From Candidatus Iainarchaeum sp. (GTDB lineage Archaea; Iainarchaeota; Iainarchaeia; Iainarchaeales; JAFGBZ01), in NCBI GenBank assembly GCA_016218635.1, contig JACRDJ010000152.1, forward strand, positions 1-5,220: a stretch of 5,220 nucleotides of DNA, given 5' to 3'. Shown here in pieces: positions 1 through 4,976 of the stretch (position 1 is the stretch's first letter; every line of letters starts with the position of its first letter). The notes beneath the pieces are model-generated. The model ran no database searches, was not told the origin of the DNA, and was given only the letters and a program-made list of their open reading frames with translations. A program made the position numbers and the translations under genes.

Positions 1-113
1 CGGTACTCGGCCCGGTCCGCAAATTCCTGTTTTTTGCCTTCATTCCAGTTCTGCACGGGGCGGAAGTAACCCACAATACGGCTGTATACTTCGGTTTTCT
101 CATTGCACTTCAT
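1..113 (-). CDS. Glycyl-radical segment of class III ribonucleotide reductase, as a separate small ORF (partial, runs off left edge)
   Basis: On the minus strand an ATG at 113-111 opens a frame of 37 full codons that is still open at position 1. It reads MKCNEKTEVYS, then RIVGYFRPVQNWN, then EGKKQEFADRAEY. This is the canonical C-terminal glycyl-radical loop of anaerobic NrdD. Gly15 (codon at 71-69) matches the glycine that the activase NrdG converts to a stable radical, and Cys3 matches the last cysteine of the NrdD zinc site. The segment lies in the +1 frame relative to the 675-residue nrdD ORF and overlaps its end by 14 nt. A TGA at 116-114 closes this frame just upstream, so the ORF cannot extend further. 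A GAGGTG Shine-Dalgarno site lies 7 nt before the ATG, supporting independent initiation. NrdD normally ends shortly after this point, so the product may be only about 40-45 residues. It could also be the tail of nrdD reached by bypass, splicing or frameshift. Confidence 0.75.
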   Translation of the reverse strand, partial: MKCNEKTEVYSRIVGYFRPVQNWNEGKKQEFADRAEY

Positions 114-2127
114 TCAAGACCACCTCGGGAGTGTTTTGTTTTTTAAGCGTTCCCGGCGAATTCCCATCCATCGGGCACGAAAAATGCTCTCCGCTCACGT
201 ACCCGTGCATGGGACATACGCTGAACGTGGGCGTAATGGTGAAGTAAGGGAGCCTGAAATTATACGCCACTTTTTTGACCAGATCCCGGGCCACCCGCCA
301 GTCATCCATGCGCTCCCCCAGGAACCCATGCAGCACGGTTCCGCCCGTATAACGGGTCTGCAGTTCATCCTGATGCTCTAGCGCCTCAAAGAGATCCTGC
401 GTGAAATTCACAGGCAAGTGCGTGGAATTCGTATAATAAGGGCGTTCCCGCGTTCCGGCAGTCACGATATCCGGAAATTTCTCCAGGTCTTTGCGGGCAA
501 ACCGGTACGTGGCCGACTCACACGGGGATGCCTCCAGATTGTACAAATGACCGGTTTCCTCCTGGAAATGCGAAAGCTTTCCGCGCACAAAGTCCAGCAC
601 CTTAAGAGCAAACGCCTTTCCTTCCGGCGAATCGATTCCTTTTCCCATAAAATTAAGCAGAGCCTCATGCATGCCATTGATGCCGATCGTTGAAAAATGA
701 TTCTGATACGTTCCCAAAAATTCCCGCGTGAACGGCATCAGCCCGTTCTGCAGGTTCTTCTCCACCACTTCCCGCTTGAGTTCCAATGACTCCCGGGCCA
801 CCTCCATGGCCTGCTCCAAACGCTCAAAAAACTCTTCCTCGGATTTGGAAAGATACCCTATGCGGGGCAGATTCAGGGTGACAACTCCCACACTGCCGGT
901 CTGGTCCGCCGAACCAAACAGCCCGCCCATGCGGTTACGCAATTCCTTCAAATCCAACTGCAACCGGCAGCACATGGAGCGGATGTCACTGGGATTCAGC
1001 GTCGAATTCACAAAATTCTGGAAATACGGGGTTCCGTACTTGGCCGTCATCTCAAAGAGAATCTGCGCATTCGGAGAGTCCCATTCAAATTCCTTCGTAA
1101 TATTATAGGTGGGAATCGGGTAAAAAAACGGTCGTCCGTCCGCATCCCCTTCCAGAATAACTTCAATGAAAGCCCGGTTAATCATGTCCATCTCGGCCTG
1201 GCAGTCTCCATACGAAAAAGACTGCAGTTCCCCGCCCACAATCGCATTCTCATTCCGCATGTCCTCGGGAACCACCCAATCAAACGTGAAATTGGTGAAC
1301 GGTGCCTGACAGCCCCACCGGCTGGGAACATTCAGTGAAAAAACCAGCATCTGAACATTCTGCTTCACCCGCCGGAAATCCAGTCCGTCAGCCTTCACAA
1401 AAGGAGCCAGCAGGGTGTCCACGGAAGAAAAAGCCTGGGCGCCCGCATGCTCCATCTGCATGGTTCCCAAAAAATTCACCATCTGAATAACCGCAGTTTC
1501 CAGATGCTTGGGGGGCTTGGAGCGGATTTTCTTGGGAACCCCTCCAAACCCTTTCACCAGAAGATTCTTAAGCGACCAGCCGCAGCAATAGCCCACAATC
1601 CCAAGCCCCAAATCATGAATGTGAATGTCCCCCTCCCGGTGCGCGTTCGCCACCCGCGGAGAATACACTTCATTCAGCGTATAATTGGCAACCATTTTTC
1701 CGGCCACATGCGACATCAGGCCCGAAAAAGAATAATCCGAATTGCTGTTCTCATACACCCGCCAGTCCGTCCGCTGCAGATACTCGTTCATGACGGATTC
1801 CACTTCCACAAACGCGCCCCGCATGCTGCGGATATTGGCATGAAGCCTGCGGTAAAGAATGAATGACTTGGCGGCAACGGAATGCCCCGCATTCATGAGG
1901 GTCTCTTCCACCAGGTCCTGGATTTCCTCCACGGAAGGAATGCCCGCCGGACCAAACCGCTGCTCGAGGCGCAAGCGCACCTGCTCGGCCACCTGGACTG
2001 CTTCCGGGCGCCCGGGCCCGTTCACGGAACGAAATGCCTTAAAAACGGCAGTCTCAATGCGGGAAACGTCAAATGGAACCAGTTTTCCGTCCCGTTTGCG
2101 AACCTGACGGATAGAAAAGGTTTTCAT
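100..2127 (-). CDS. nrdD: Anaerobic (class III) ribonucleoside-triphosphate reductase, large subunit lacking the glycyl-radical end
   Basis: This cytoplasmic enzyme reduces ribonucleotides to deoxyribonucleotides without oxygen, using a glycyl radical installed by NrdG. Residues about 5-97 form an ATP-cone allosteric domain (VRKRDGKLVPFD at the start). Residues about 100-630 are the catalytic barrel: EGDIHIHDLG (165-174), YCCGWSL (180-186), SRWGCQAPFTNFTFDW (269-284), RSMCCRLQLD (383-392, probably the finger-loop thiyl cysteine), NGMHEALLNFMGKG (484-497) and YYTNSTHLPV (564-573). The zinc region begins with FSVCPMHGYVSGEHFSCP (635-652). The usual next residues, xC and then the radical loop, are missing; 23 unrelated residues follow and the frame ends at TGA 102-100. 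The radical loop is in the +1 frame immediately downstream. Other class III enzymes carry everything in one chain. The ATG at 2127 gives the natural start of the ATP-cone. A TATA-like box lies 30-37 nt upstream. No nrdG is visible; it may lie beyond the left edge. The family assignment is secure; how an active enzyme is made is not. Confidence 0.95.
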   Translation of the reverse strand: MKTFSIRQVRKRDGKLVPFDVSRIETAVFKAFRSVNGPGRPEAVQVAEQVRLRLEQRFGPAGIPSVEEIQDLVEETLMNAGHSVAAKSFILYRRLHANIRSMRGAFVEVESVMNEYLQRTDWRVYENSNSDYSFSGLMSHVAGKMVANYTLNEVYSPRVANAHREGDIHIHDLGLGIVGYCCGWSLKNLLVKGFGGVPKKIRSKPPKHLETAVIQMVNFLGTMQMEHAGAQAFSSVDTLLAPFVKADGLDFRRVKQNVQMLVFSLNVPSRWGCQAPFTNFTFDWVVPEDMRNENAIVGGELQSFSYGDCQAEMDMINRAFIEVILEGDADGRPFFYPIPTYNITKEFEWDSPNAQILFEMTAKYGTPYFQNFVNSTLNPSDIRSMCCRLQLDLKELRNRMGGLFGSADQTGSVGVVTLNLPRIGYLSKSEEEFFERLEQAMEVARESLELKREVVEKNLQNGLMPFTREFLGTYQNHFSTIGINGMHEALLNFMGKGIDSPEGKAFALKVLDFVRGKLSHFQEETGHLYNLEASPCESATYRFARKDLEKFPDIVTAGTRERPYYTNSTHLPVNFTQDLFEALEHQDELQTRYTGGTVLHGFLGERMDDWRVARDLVKKVAYNFRLPYFTITPTFSVCPMHGYVSGEHFSCPMDGNSPGTLKKQNTPEVVLNEVQ
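111..171 (-). other. 61-nt extra segment interrupting the CPxC zinc motif of nrdD
   Basis: Removing 61 nt here joins TGC CCG (Cys651-Pro652) to AAG TGC AAT GAG and gives CPKC-NEKTEVYSRIVGY, a normal NrdD C-terminus. Sliding the deletion by two or three bases gives CPMC instead. 61 is not a multiple of three, so the segment throws the radical loop out of frame. It begins and ends with ATG (171-169 and 113-111). It contains a weak inverted repeat, CGGGA (155-151) with TCCCG (130-126) across a 20-nt loop, an outer ATTC/GAAT pair (161-158 with 115-112), an A-rich loop, and a Shine-Dalgarno site near its end. I tested the possible junctions for a canonical archaeal bulge-helix-bulge and found no 4-bp central helix, so a standard tRNA-type intron looks unlikely. 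Its origin is unknown. Confidence 0.6.
121..126 (-). promoter_or_regulatory. Internal Shine-Dalgarno site for the radical-domain ORF
   Basis: GAGGTG on the minus strand (126 to 121) is followed by a 7-nt spacer and the ATG at 113. Both match and spacing are ideal for pairing with the archaeal 16S 3' end. It lies inside the last codons of the 675-residue nrdD ORF, a place where a ribosome-binding site has no purpose unless translation starts or restarts at the small ORF. The same purine run could instead help position a ribosome in a bypass or frameshift. Chance is possible, as the sequence also encodes residues of the tail. Confidence 0.6.
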
Positions 2128-2140
2128 AATGACCGGCTAT

Positions 2141-2148
2141 TACTAGTA
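2141..2148. promoter_or_regulatory. Perfect 8-bp palindrome, candidate operator in the nrdD/regulator gap
   Basis: TACTAGTA is a perfect palindrome in the centre of the 36-bp gap between the divergent nrdD and HxlR-family starts. It lies between the nrdD TATA-like box and the nrdD start codon, close to the expected transcription start, where a bound protein would block initiation. HxlR-family proteins bind as dimers to symmetric sites, so autoregulation and control of nrdD are plausible. This is inference from position; an 8-mer palindrome can occur by chance. Confidence 0.35.
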
Positions 2149-2151
2149 TTC

Positions 2152-2156
2152 AAGGA
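2152..2156 (+). promoter_or_regulatory. Ribosome-binding site choosing the HxlR-family start
   Basis: AAGGA lies 7 nt before the ATG at 2164. It supports this start over upstream in-frame ATGs such as 1882, which would place 94 codons inside the opposite strand of nrdD. Confidence 0.55.
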
Positions 2157-2164
2157 ATTATATA
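2157..2164 (-). promoter_or_regulatory. TATA-like box for nrdD
   Basis: On the minus strand this reads TATATAAT, centred about 33 nt upstream of the nrdD ATG. A start about 26 nt downstream of the box would leave a leader of only some 7 nt. There is no convincing Shine-Dalgarno site before nrdD, which fits a near-leaderless message. The box touches the first base of the start codon of the divergent regulator gene, so the two transcription units share control DNA. Confidence 0.5.
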
Positions 2165-2550
2165 TGGCTGGCAGTATCCAAAAAGATAGTGACCCCCCGT
2201 GGGCCTGCAGCGTGCTGGTCTCCGCACACCTGATCGGAAAAAAATGGTCCCTGATCCTGCTCACCGAATTCCGCCATAACCAATTCAAGGGATTTAAGGC
2301 ATTTGAAAAAAAAACCGGAATCACGGCACGCACCCTTTCCCGCCAGCTGCATGAACTGGAACAAGAAGGCCTGCTGGAAAAAAAGAAAAACATCTACCGC
2401 ATCACACCCAAGGGAAGCGAACTCTGCACGGCGCTGGATGCCCTCCGGAAATGGAACATAGAATGGAACCGGATTCCGGCCAGCTGCCCCAACCGCTCCT
2501 GCACGGAATGCGGACGCATCACATTCAAACAGAAGGGCCGTCCGGAATAG
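2164..2550 (+). CDS. HxlR-family winged helix-turn-helix transcriptional regulator
   Basis: This 128-residue protein is the usual length for the HxlR family of small DNA-binding dimers. The family signature is visible: an N-terminal cysteine (Cys15) ahead of LIGKKWSLILLTEF (23-36), the recognition region TGITARTLSRQLHELEQEGLLEK (about 51-73), then the wing YRITPKGSEL (78-87) and the closing helix LRKWNIEWNRI (94-104). The N-terminal cysteine is a redox or electrophile sensor in some members. After the fold comes an unusual cysteine-rich tail, CPNRSCTEC (108-116), which could bind a metal or act as a thiol switch. The gene is divergent from nrdD across 36 bp, so control of nrdD by oxygen or redox state is a reasonable inference. 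Its 3' end overlaps the converging 250-residue gene by 26 bp. The family call is firm; target and signal are inferred. Confidence 0.88.
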   Translation: MAGSIQKDSDPPWACSVLVSAHLIGKKWSLILLTEFRHNQFKGFKAFEKKTGITARTLSRQLHELEQEGLLEKKKNIYRITPKGSELCTALDALRKWNIEWNRIPASCPNRSCTECGRITFKQKGRPE

Positions 2551-3277
2551 GCTCCGGCTCACAGATTTTTTTCAGCCCATACCCCACGTGCGGGGTGGTG
2601 ATTTCCCAGTAATCCAAAAAAAAACGTCGCACCAGTTTCTCCAGCACCTTCATGCAGAAATCCGCATCCACCCGCCGGGTCAAATATTCCCCCAAAAAAA
2701 TCTCATTCAGGCGATTTGACGCCAGCGGATTGGGAACCGAAGAAACCGGCTCGGAAGGGCCCAGCACAATCGTGGACGGCGGAATCTTATGCGAACCCTG
2801 CGTCTGCTTCATCGCAGAAACCAGCAAATCCTGCGTCATTTTCTTCACCCAAACCTCAATCTGCGGATTCTCCTTCACAATATCCTGAAAGGATTTCCCG
2901 TACGCCGGCAAAGTGCCCGCCCCCGCACCCAGCAGGCGGTTAAGGTCGGACTCCATCACCGCCAAATCCTCAAACGAGAAACCCCCCTGCTTCACCAGTT
3001 CCTCCGGATTCATAAAACGCAGTTTTTCCGCCCACTCTTTTTCAGTCCGCGTTCCGGCCAAACGGTCCCGCAAGATTGCCTTCACCAGGGTTTTAGAACC
3101 CGCAATCACCACATAATCCAGCTCCATGCGGAACGCCAGACGCAGTTCCAGCAAATAATCCAATAACACCGCCTGGGACAAAAAAGGGCTTGCCGGAGAC
3201 TCCTTCAACGAACCCAAAGCATCCAGATACTGGGCCTTAAAACCCTCGGCTACCTCTTCCTCGGATGAATCACTCAT
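2525..3277 (-). CDS. Unrecognised 250-residue soluble protein
   Basis: I do not recognise this protein. It has an acidic start (MSDSSEEEVAEGF), long stretches that look alpha-helical (about 35-70, 80-115, 128-158 and 186-222), a proline/serine-rich linker (165-185, IPPSTIVLGPSEPVSSVPNP), and a short proline-rich end. Only two cysteines are present (208 and 239). No signal peptide, membrane segment, nucleotide-binding loop or metal-ligand cluster is evident. The coding assignment rests on a long open frame with codon choice like its neighbours, and on a CTTAAATT box 26-27 nt upstream of the ATG, the exact spacing for a leaderless archaeal transcript. It converges on the HxlR-family gene with a 26-bp overlap and diverges from the 235-residue gene. 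A lineage-specific protein is the most cautious label. Confidence 0.75.
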   Translation of the reverse strand: MSDSSEEEVAEGFKAQYLDALGSLKESPASPFLSQAVLLDYLLELRLAFRMELDYVVIAGSKTLVKAILRDRLAGTRTEKEWAEKLRFMNPEELVKQGGFSFEDLAVMESDLNRLLGAGAGTLPAYGKSFQDIVKENPQIEVWVKKMTQDLLVSAMKQTQGSHKIPPSTIVLGPSEPVSSVPNPLASNRLNEIFLGEYLTRRVDADFCMKVLEKLVRRFFLDYWEITTPHVGYGLKKICEPEPIPDGPSV

Positions 3278-3299
3278 GCACTAATGTGCCAGCATAAAA

Positions 3300-3307
3300 A
3301 ATTTAAG
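3300..3307 (-). promoter_or_regulatory. TATA box for the 250-residue gene (leaderless transcript)
   Basis: CTTAAATT on the minus strand, centred 26-27 nt before the ATG at 3277, is a good match to the archaeal TATA consensus. The distance predicts transcription starting at or next to the start codon, and no Shine-Dalgarno site is present, which agrees. Confidence 0.6.
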
Positions 3308-3340
3308 CAGGGCGGTAAACCGGGCCCAAACCCTACACCC

Positions 3341-3347
3341 TAAAAAA
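3341..3347 (+). promoter_or_regulatory. Possible TATA-like box for the 235-residue gene
   Basis: TAAAAAA, centred about 32 nt before the ATG at 3376, would predict a very short leader. A second AT-rich element, GTATATA at 3361-3367, lies only 9-15 nt before the ATG; if that is the real box, translation may begin at the in-frame ATG at 3418 instead. The 98-bp divergent gap (3278-3375) otherwise holds C-rich sequence with a GGGCCC palindrome and no gene. Confidence 0.3.
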
Positions 3348-3375
3348 GGATGAAGGACAAGTATATACCGAGAAC

Positions 3376-4083
3376 ATGCCTCCTGCACGCCCCAACTTAG
3401 CCGGACGAATCGCCCAAATGGGCGCCAGAAGACTGCTGATGCAGAGGACCCGCCCCCGCAACGACAAGGGACTGGGACAGGAAGCCGGTCATCTGGCCGA
3501 AGCCAGAGAAGCCGGCGTGGACATCCGCGGAGTCTCTCACCGCGGGGAATCCCCGGAAGAAACCGCCAACCGGGCCCTCATCGGCCGGCTGATTGCCACC
3601 ACCCAGCAGGAATACAGAATCCATGAATCCGAACTCAACCCCCAACGCATTCAGATTGCCCTCCAGGAAGCCCGCCATCCCGCTGAACTCATCAAACCCG
3701 TTTACTCGCAGCTGAATGCATTCTTTAATGCCATGAAAGAAGGCCACATCACCAGCTTCCAGGAACTGGAACACTTCCTGATCCAGAACGGAATCCGCTT
3801 TGGACCCGACCGCCATGGACGGCTCACCATTTCCGTATACCAGGAAGGGTTTCCCGGACCCGTATCCCTCCTCTTTGACCACGCATTCGACCCCCACCAA
3901 GGCAATTATCTCACCACCCTCACCCAGCAGCTTAAACAATACGCCCAAAAAGGCGCCCGCCAGCCCGTCAAGCACGGAACCCCCCTTATTCCATTCCATC
4001 CGCACACCCAATCCCAGGACCAGCAAAAAGAAAAAAACCCCTGGACCAAGGCGGAAGGAATCCCGCACCGGAAAGCGGCTTAG
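3376..4083 (+). CDS. Unrecognised basic, cysteine-free 235-residue protein
   Basis: I cannot assign a function. The N-terminal 30 residues are arginine-rich (GRIAQMGARRLLMQRTRPR, 10-28). A helical middle (about 62-135) leads into a compact segment, SFQELEHFLIQNGIRFGP (127-144), followed by DRHGRLTISV (145-154). This helix, then short strand, then GRLTISV pattern vaguely recalls a small module seen in relaxase-like nucleic-acid proteins, but the resemblance is too weak to name it. The C-terminus (190-235) is rich in Pro, His, Gln and Lys and probably disordered. There are no cysteines, signal peptide or membrane segments. The overall charge and basic ends would suit nucleic-acid binding, which is inference only. 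The start at 3376 is the first in-frame ATG; 3418 (residue 15) is an alternative. The gene ends just before a hairpin terminator and appears monocistronic. Confidence 0.72.
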   Translation: MPPARPNLAGRIAQMGARRLLMQRTRPRNDKGLGQEAGHLAEAREAGVDIRGVSHRGESPEETANRALIGRLIATTQQEYRIHESELNPQRIQIALQEARHPAELIKPVYSQLNAFFNAMKEGHITSFQELEHFLIQNGIRFGPDRHGRLTISVYQEGFPGPVSLLFDHAFDPHQGNYLTTLTQQLKQYAQKGARQPVKHGTPLIPFHPHTQSQDQQKEKNPWTKAEGIPHRKAA

Positions 4084-4129
4084 CTATTCCGAAAACCATC
4101 AAGGGCCCAACAAGCCGAAATTTGCCATA

Positions 4130-4151
4130 AAAACCGCTTTTTCTCGGTTTT
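4130..4151. terminator. Hairpin with flanking T-run, end of the 235-residue gene
   Basis: AAAACCG (4130-4136) pairs perfectly with CGGTTTT (4145-4151) around an 8-nt loop that itself contains five T residues. Two T-rich stretches, in the loop and the 3' arm, fit archaeal termination, which relies on T-runs. It lies 47 nt after the stop codon at 4081-4083 and ahead of the uL16 promoter. The rest of the 149-nt gap holds no gene that I can see. Confidence 0.5.
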
Positions 4152-4180
4152 AGGGCTTTGCCCAGCACCCTTCAAAGTAA

Positions 4181-4190
4181 CTTTTAAAAA
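4181..4190 (+). promoter_or_regulatory. TATA-like box for the uL16-dph2 unit
   Basis: CTTTTAAAAA lies after an A-rich stretch (CAAAGTAA) that could serve as the TFB recognition element. A start about 26 nt downstream would fall near 4212, giving a leader of some 20 nt before the uL16 ATG at 4233. The leader has only a weak ribosome-binding match (GTGA at 4224-4227). Confidence 0.5.
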
Positions 4191-4232
4191 GCATTGCAGG
4201 GGAGAATTAGTAGCATTCTTTTAGTGACTTAT

Positions 4233-4955
4233 ATGGGACTTCGCCCCGGACACTGCTATTCAGACAGAGACCGCGCATACACGCGCTATGCCATTACGGT
4301 ACCCGACCGCAATTACATCGGAGCAGTCCCCGGACTCAAAACCCGCCAATTCAACAGCGGAAACTCCGAAAAACCATTCCAGGCCATCGTGGATCTGATT
4401 GCGGATGAGCACGGCCTGCTGCGCGACAATGCGCTGGAAAGCGTGCGAACCATGATTAACCGCGGTCTCCTGAAAGTCTGCGGAAAAGAAGGATTCTTCG
4501 TCAAAGTCCGCGTGTACCCCTTCCATATCCTGCGCGAAAACAAGCAGGCCCAAGGAGCCCACGCAGACCGTATCCAGACCGGAATGAGCCAGGCATTCGG
4601 AAAACCCATCGGCCGCGCGGCCCGCGTTAAAAAAGGAAAAGTAATCCTCAGCGTACTCTGCGACCCCGACAAAGCCCTGGCAGTCAAAAAAATCCTCTTA
4701 GCCTCCAAGGCCCGCATTTCATTTGATCTTAGAAGCGTTGTCGGAACCAACGTAGAATCATTAGGCAGCAAACCCCGGCCCCGCAAACTCAAGATGATTG
4801 AGGAAGAAGAAGCCAAGAAAGCCCAGGAAGCCGCGGCCGCCGCAGCCCCCGCCGCCGAAACCAAGGCCAAGGAAGGAACCGCCGGAAAAGAAGCCGCTCC
4901 GGCCGCCGAAAAGAAAGAAGCCAAGCCGGCCTCCAAAGAAGAGAAAAAGAAGTAA
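4233..4955 (+). CDS. rpl10e: Large-subunit ribosomal protein uL16 (archaeal L10e) with a low-complexity tail
   Basis: uL16 sits near the peptidyl-transferase centre and tRNA path of the 50S subunit and takes part in late subunit assembly. The first 180 or so residues match the archaeal/eukaryotic L10e form: MGLRPGHCYSDRDRAYTR at the start, VPDRNYIGAVPGLKTRQF (23-40), KVRVYPFHILRENK (91-104), and the hallmark HADRIQTGMSQAFGKPIGRAA (110-130). I chose the ATG at 4233 because the family begins at this MxLRP motif; an in-frame ATG at 4194 would add 13 unrelated residues. Archaeal members are normally about 170-180 residues. This one has 240, the excess being an Ala/Glu/Lys-rich tail (about 188-240) with alternating acidic and basic clusters and an Ala run, likely a solvent-exposed helix or disordered extension. 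dph2 follows after 21 nt and is probably cotranscribed. Confidence 0.97.
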   Translation: MGLRPGHCYSDRDRAYTRYAITVPDRNYIGAVPGLKTRQFNSGNSEKPFQAIVDLIADEHGLLRDNALESVRTMINRGLLKVCGKEGFFVKVRVYPFHILRENKQAQGAHADRIQTGMSQAFGKPIGRAARVKKGKVILSVLCDPDKALAVKKILLASKARISFDLRSVVGTNVESLGSKPRPRKLKMIEEEEAKKAQEAAAAAAPAAETKAKEGTAGKEAAPAAEKKEAKPASKEEKKK

Positions 4956-4976
4956 TCCCCTTCTTTGAGTATCTCC

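Noticed and set aside
103..113. Simple programmed +1 frameshift joining the two nrdD frames
   Set aside because: A shift is only possible in 113-103, where there is no recognised slippery motif. The product would keep about 20 extra residues inside the zinc CPxC motif. Not impossible, but less likely than initiation at the small ORF.
140..150. A-rich run (CTTAAAAAAC, minus strand) as a -1 slippery site
   Set aside because: The A_AAA_AAC heptamer is out of phase with the nrdD frame, and the frame needed is +1; that frame is also closed by a TGA at 116-114 before reaching the radical loop.
100..171. Intein at the CPxC motif of nrdD
   Set aside because: Inteins are common in ribonucleotide reductases, but the extra segment is only about 20 residues, changes the frame, and shows no intein splicing blocks.
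1882..2163. In-frame upstream extension of the HxlR-family gene (start at 1882)
   Set aside because: It would add 94 residues antisense to the nrdD ATP-cone that match no HxlR sequence; the ATG at 2164 has a good ribosome-binding site and gives the normal family length.
3397..4068. 223-residue minus-strand frame opposite the 235-residue gene
   Set aside because: Gly/Phe-rich composition is typical of an antisense shadow. The plus-strand frame is longer, has codon choice like the neighbouring genes, and is followed by a terminator. Some doubt remains because neither product is recognised.
4194..4232. Upstream in-frame ATG for uL16
   Set aside because: Adds 13 residues absent from the family; MGLRP at 4233 is the conserved start.
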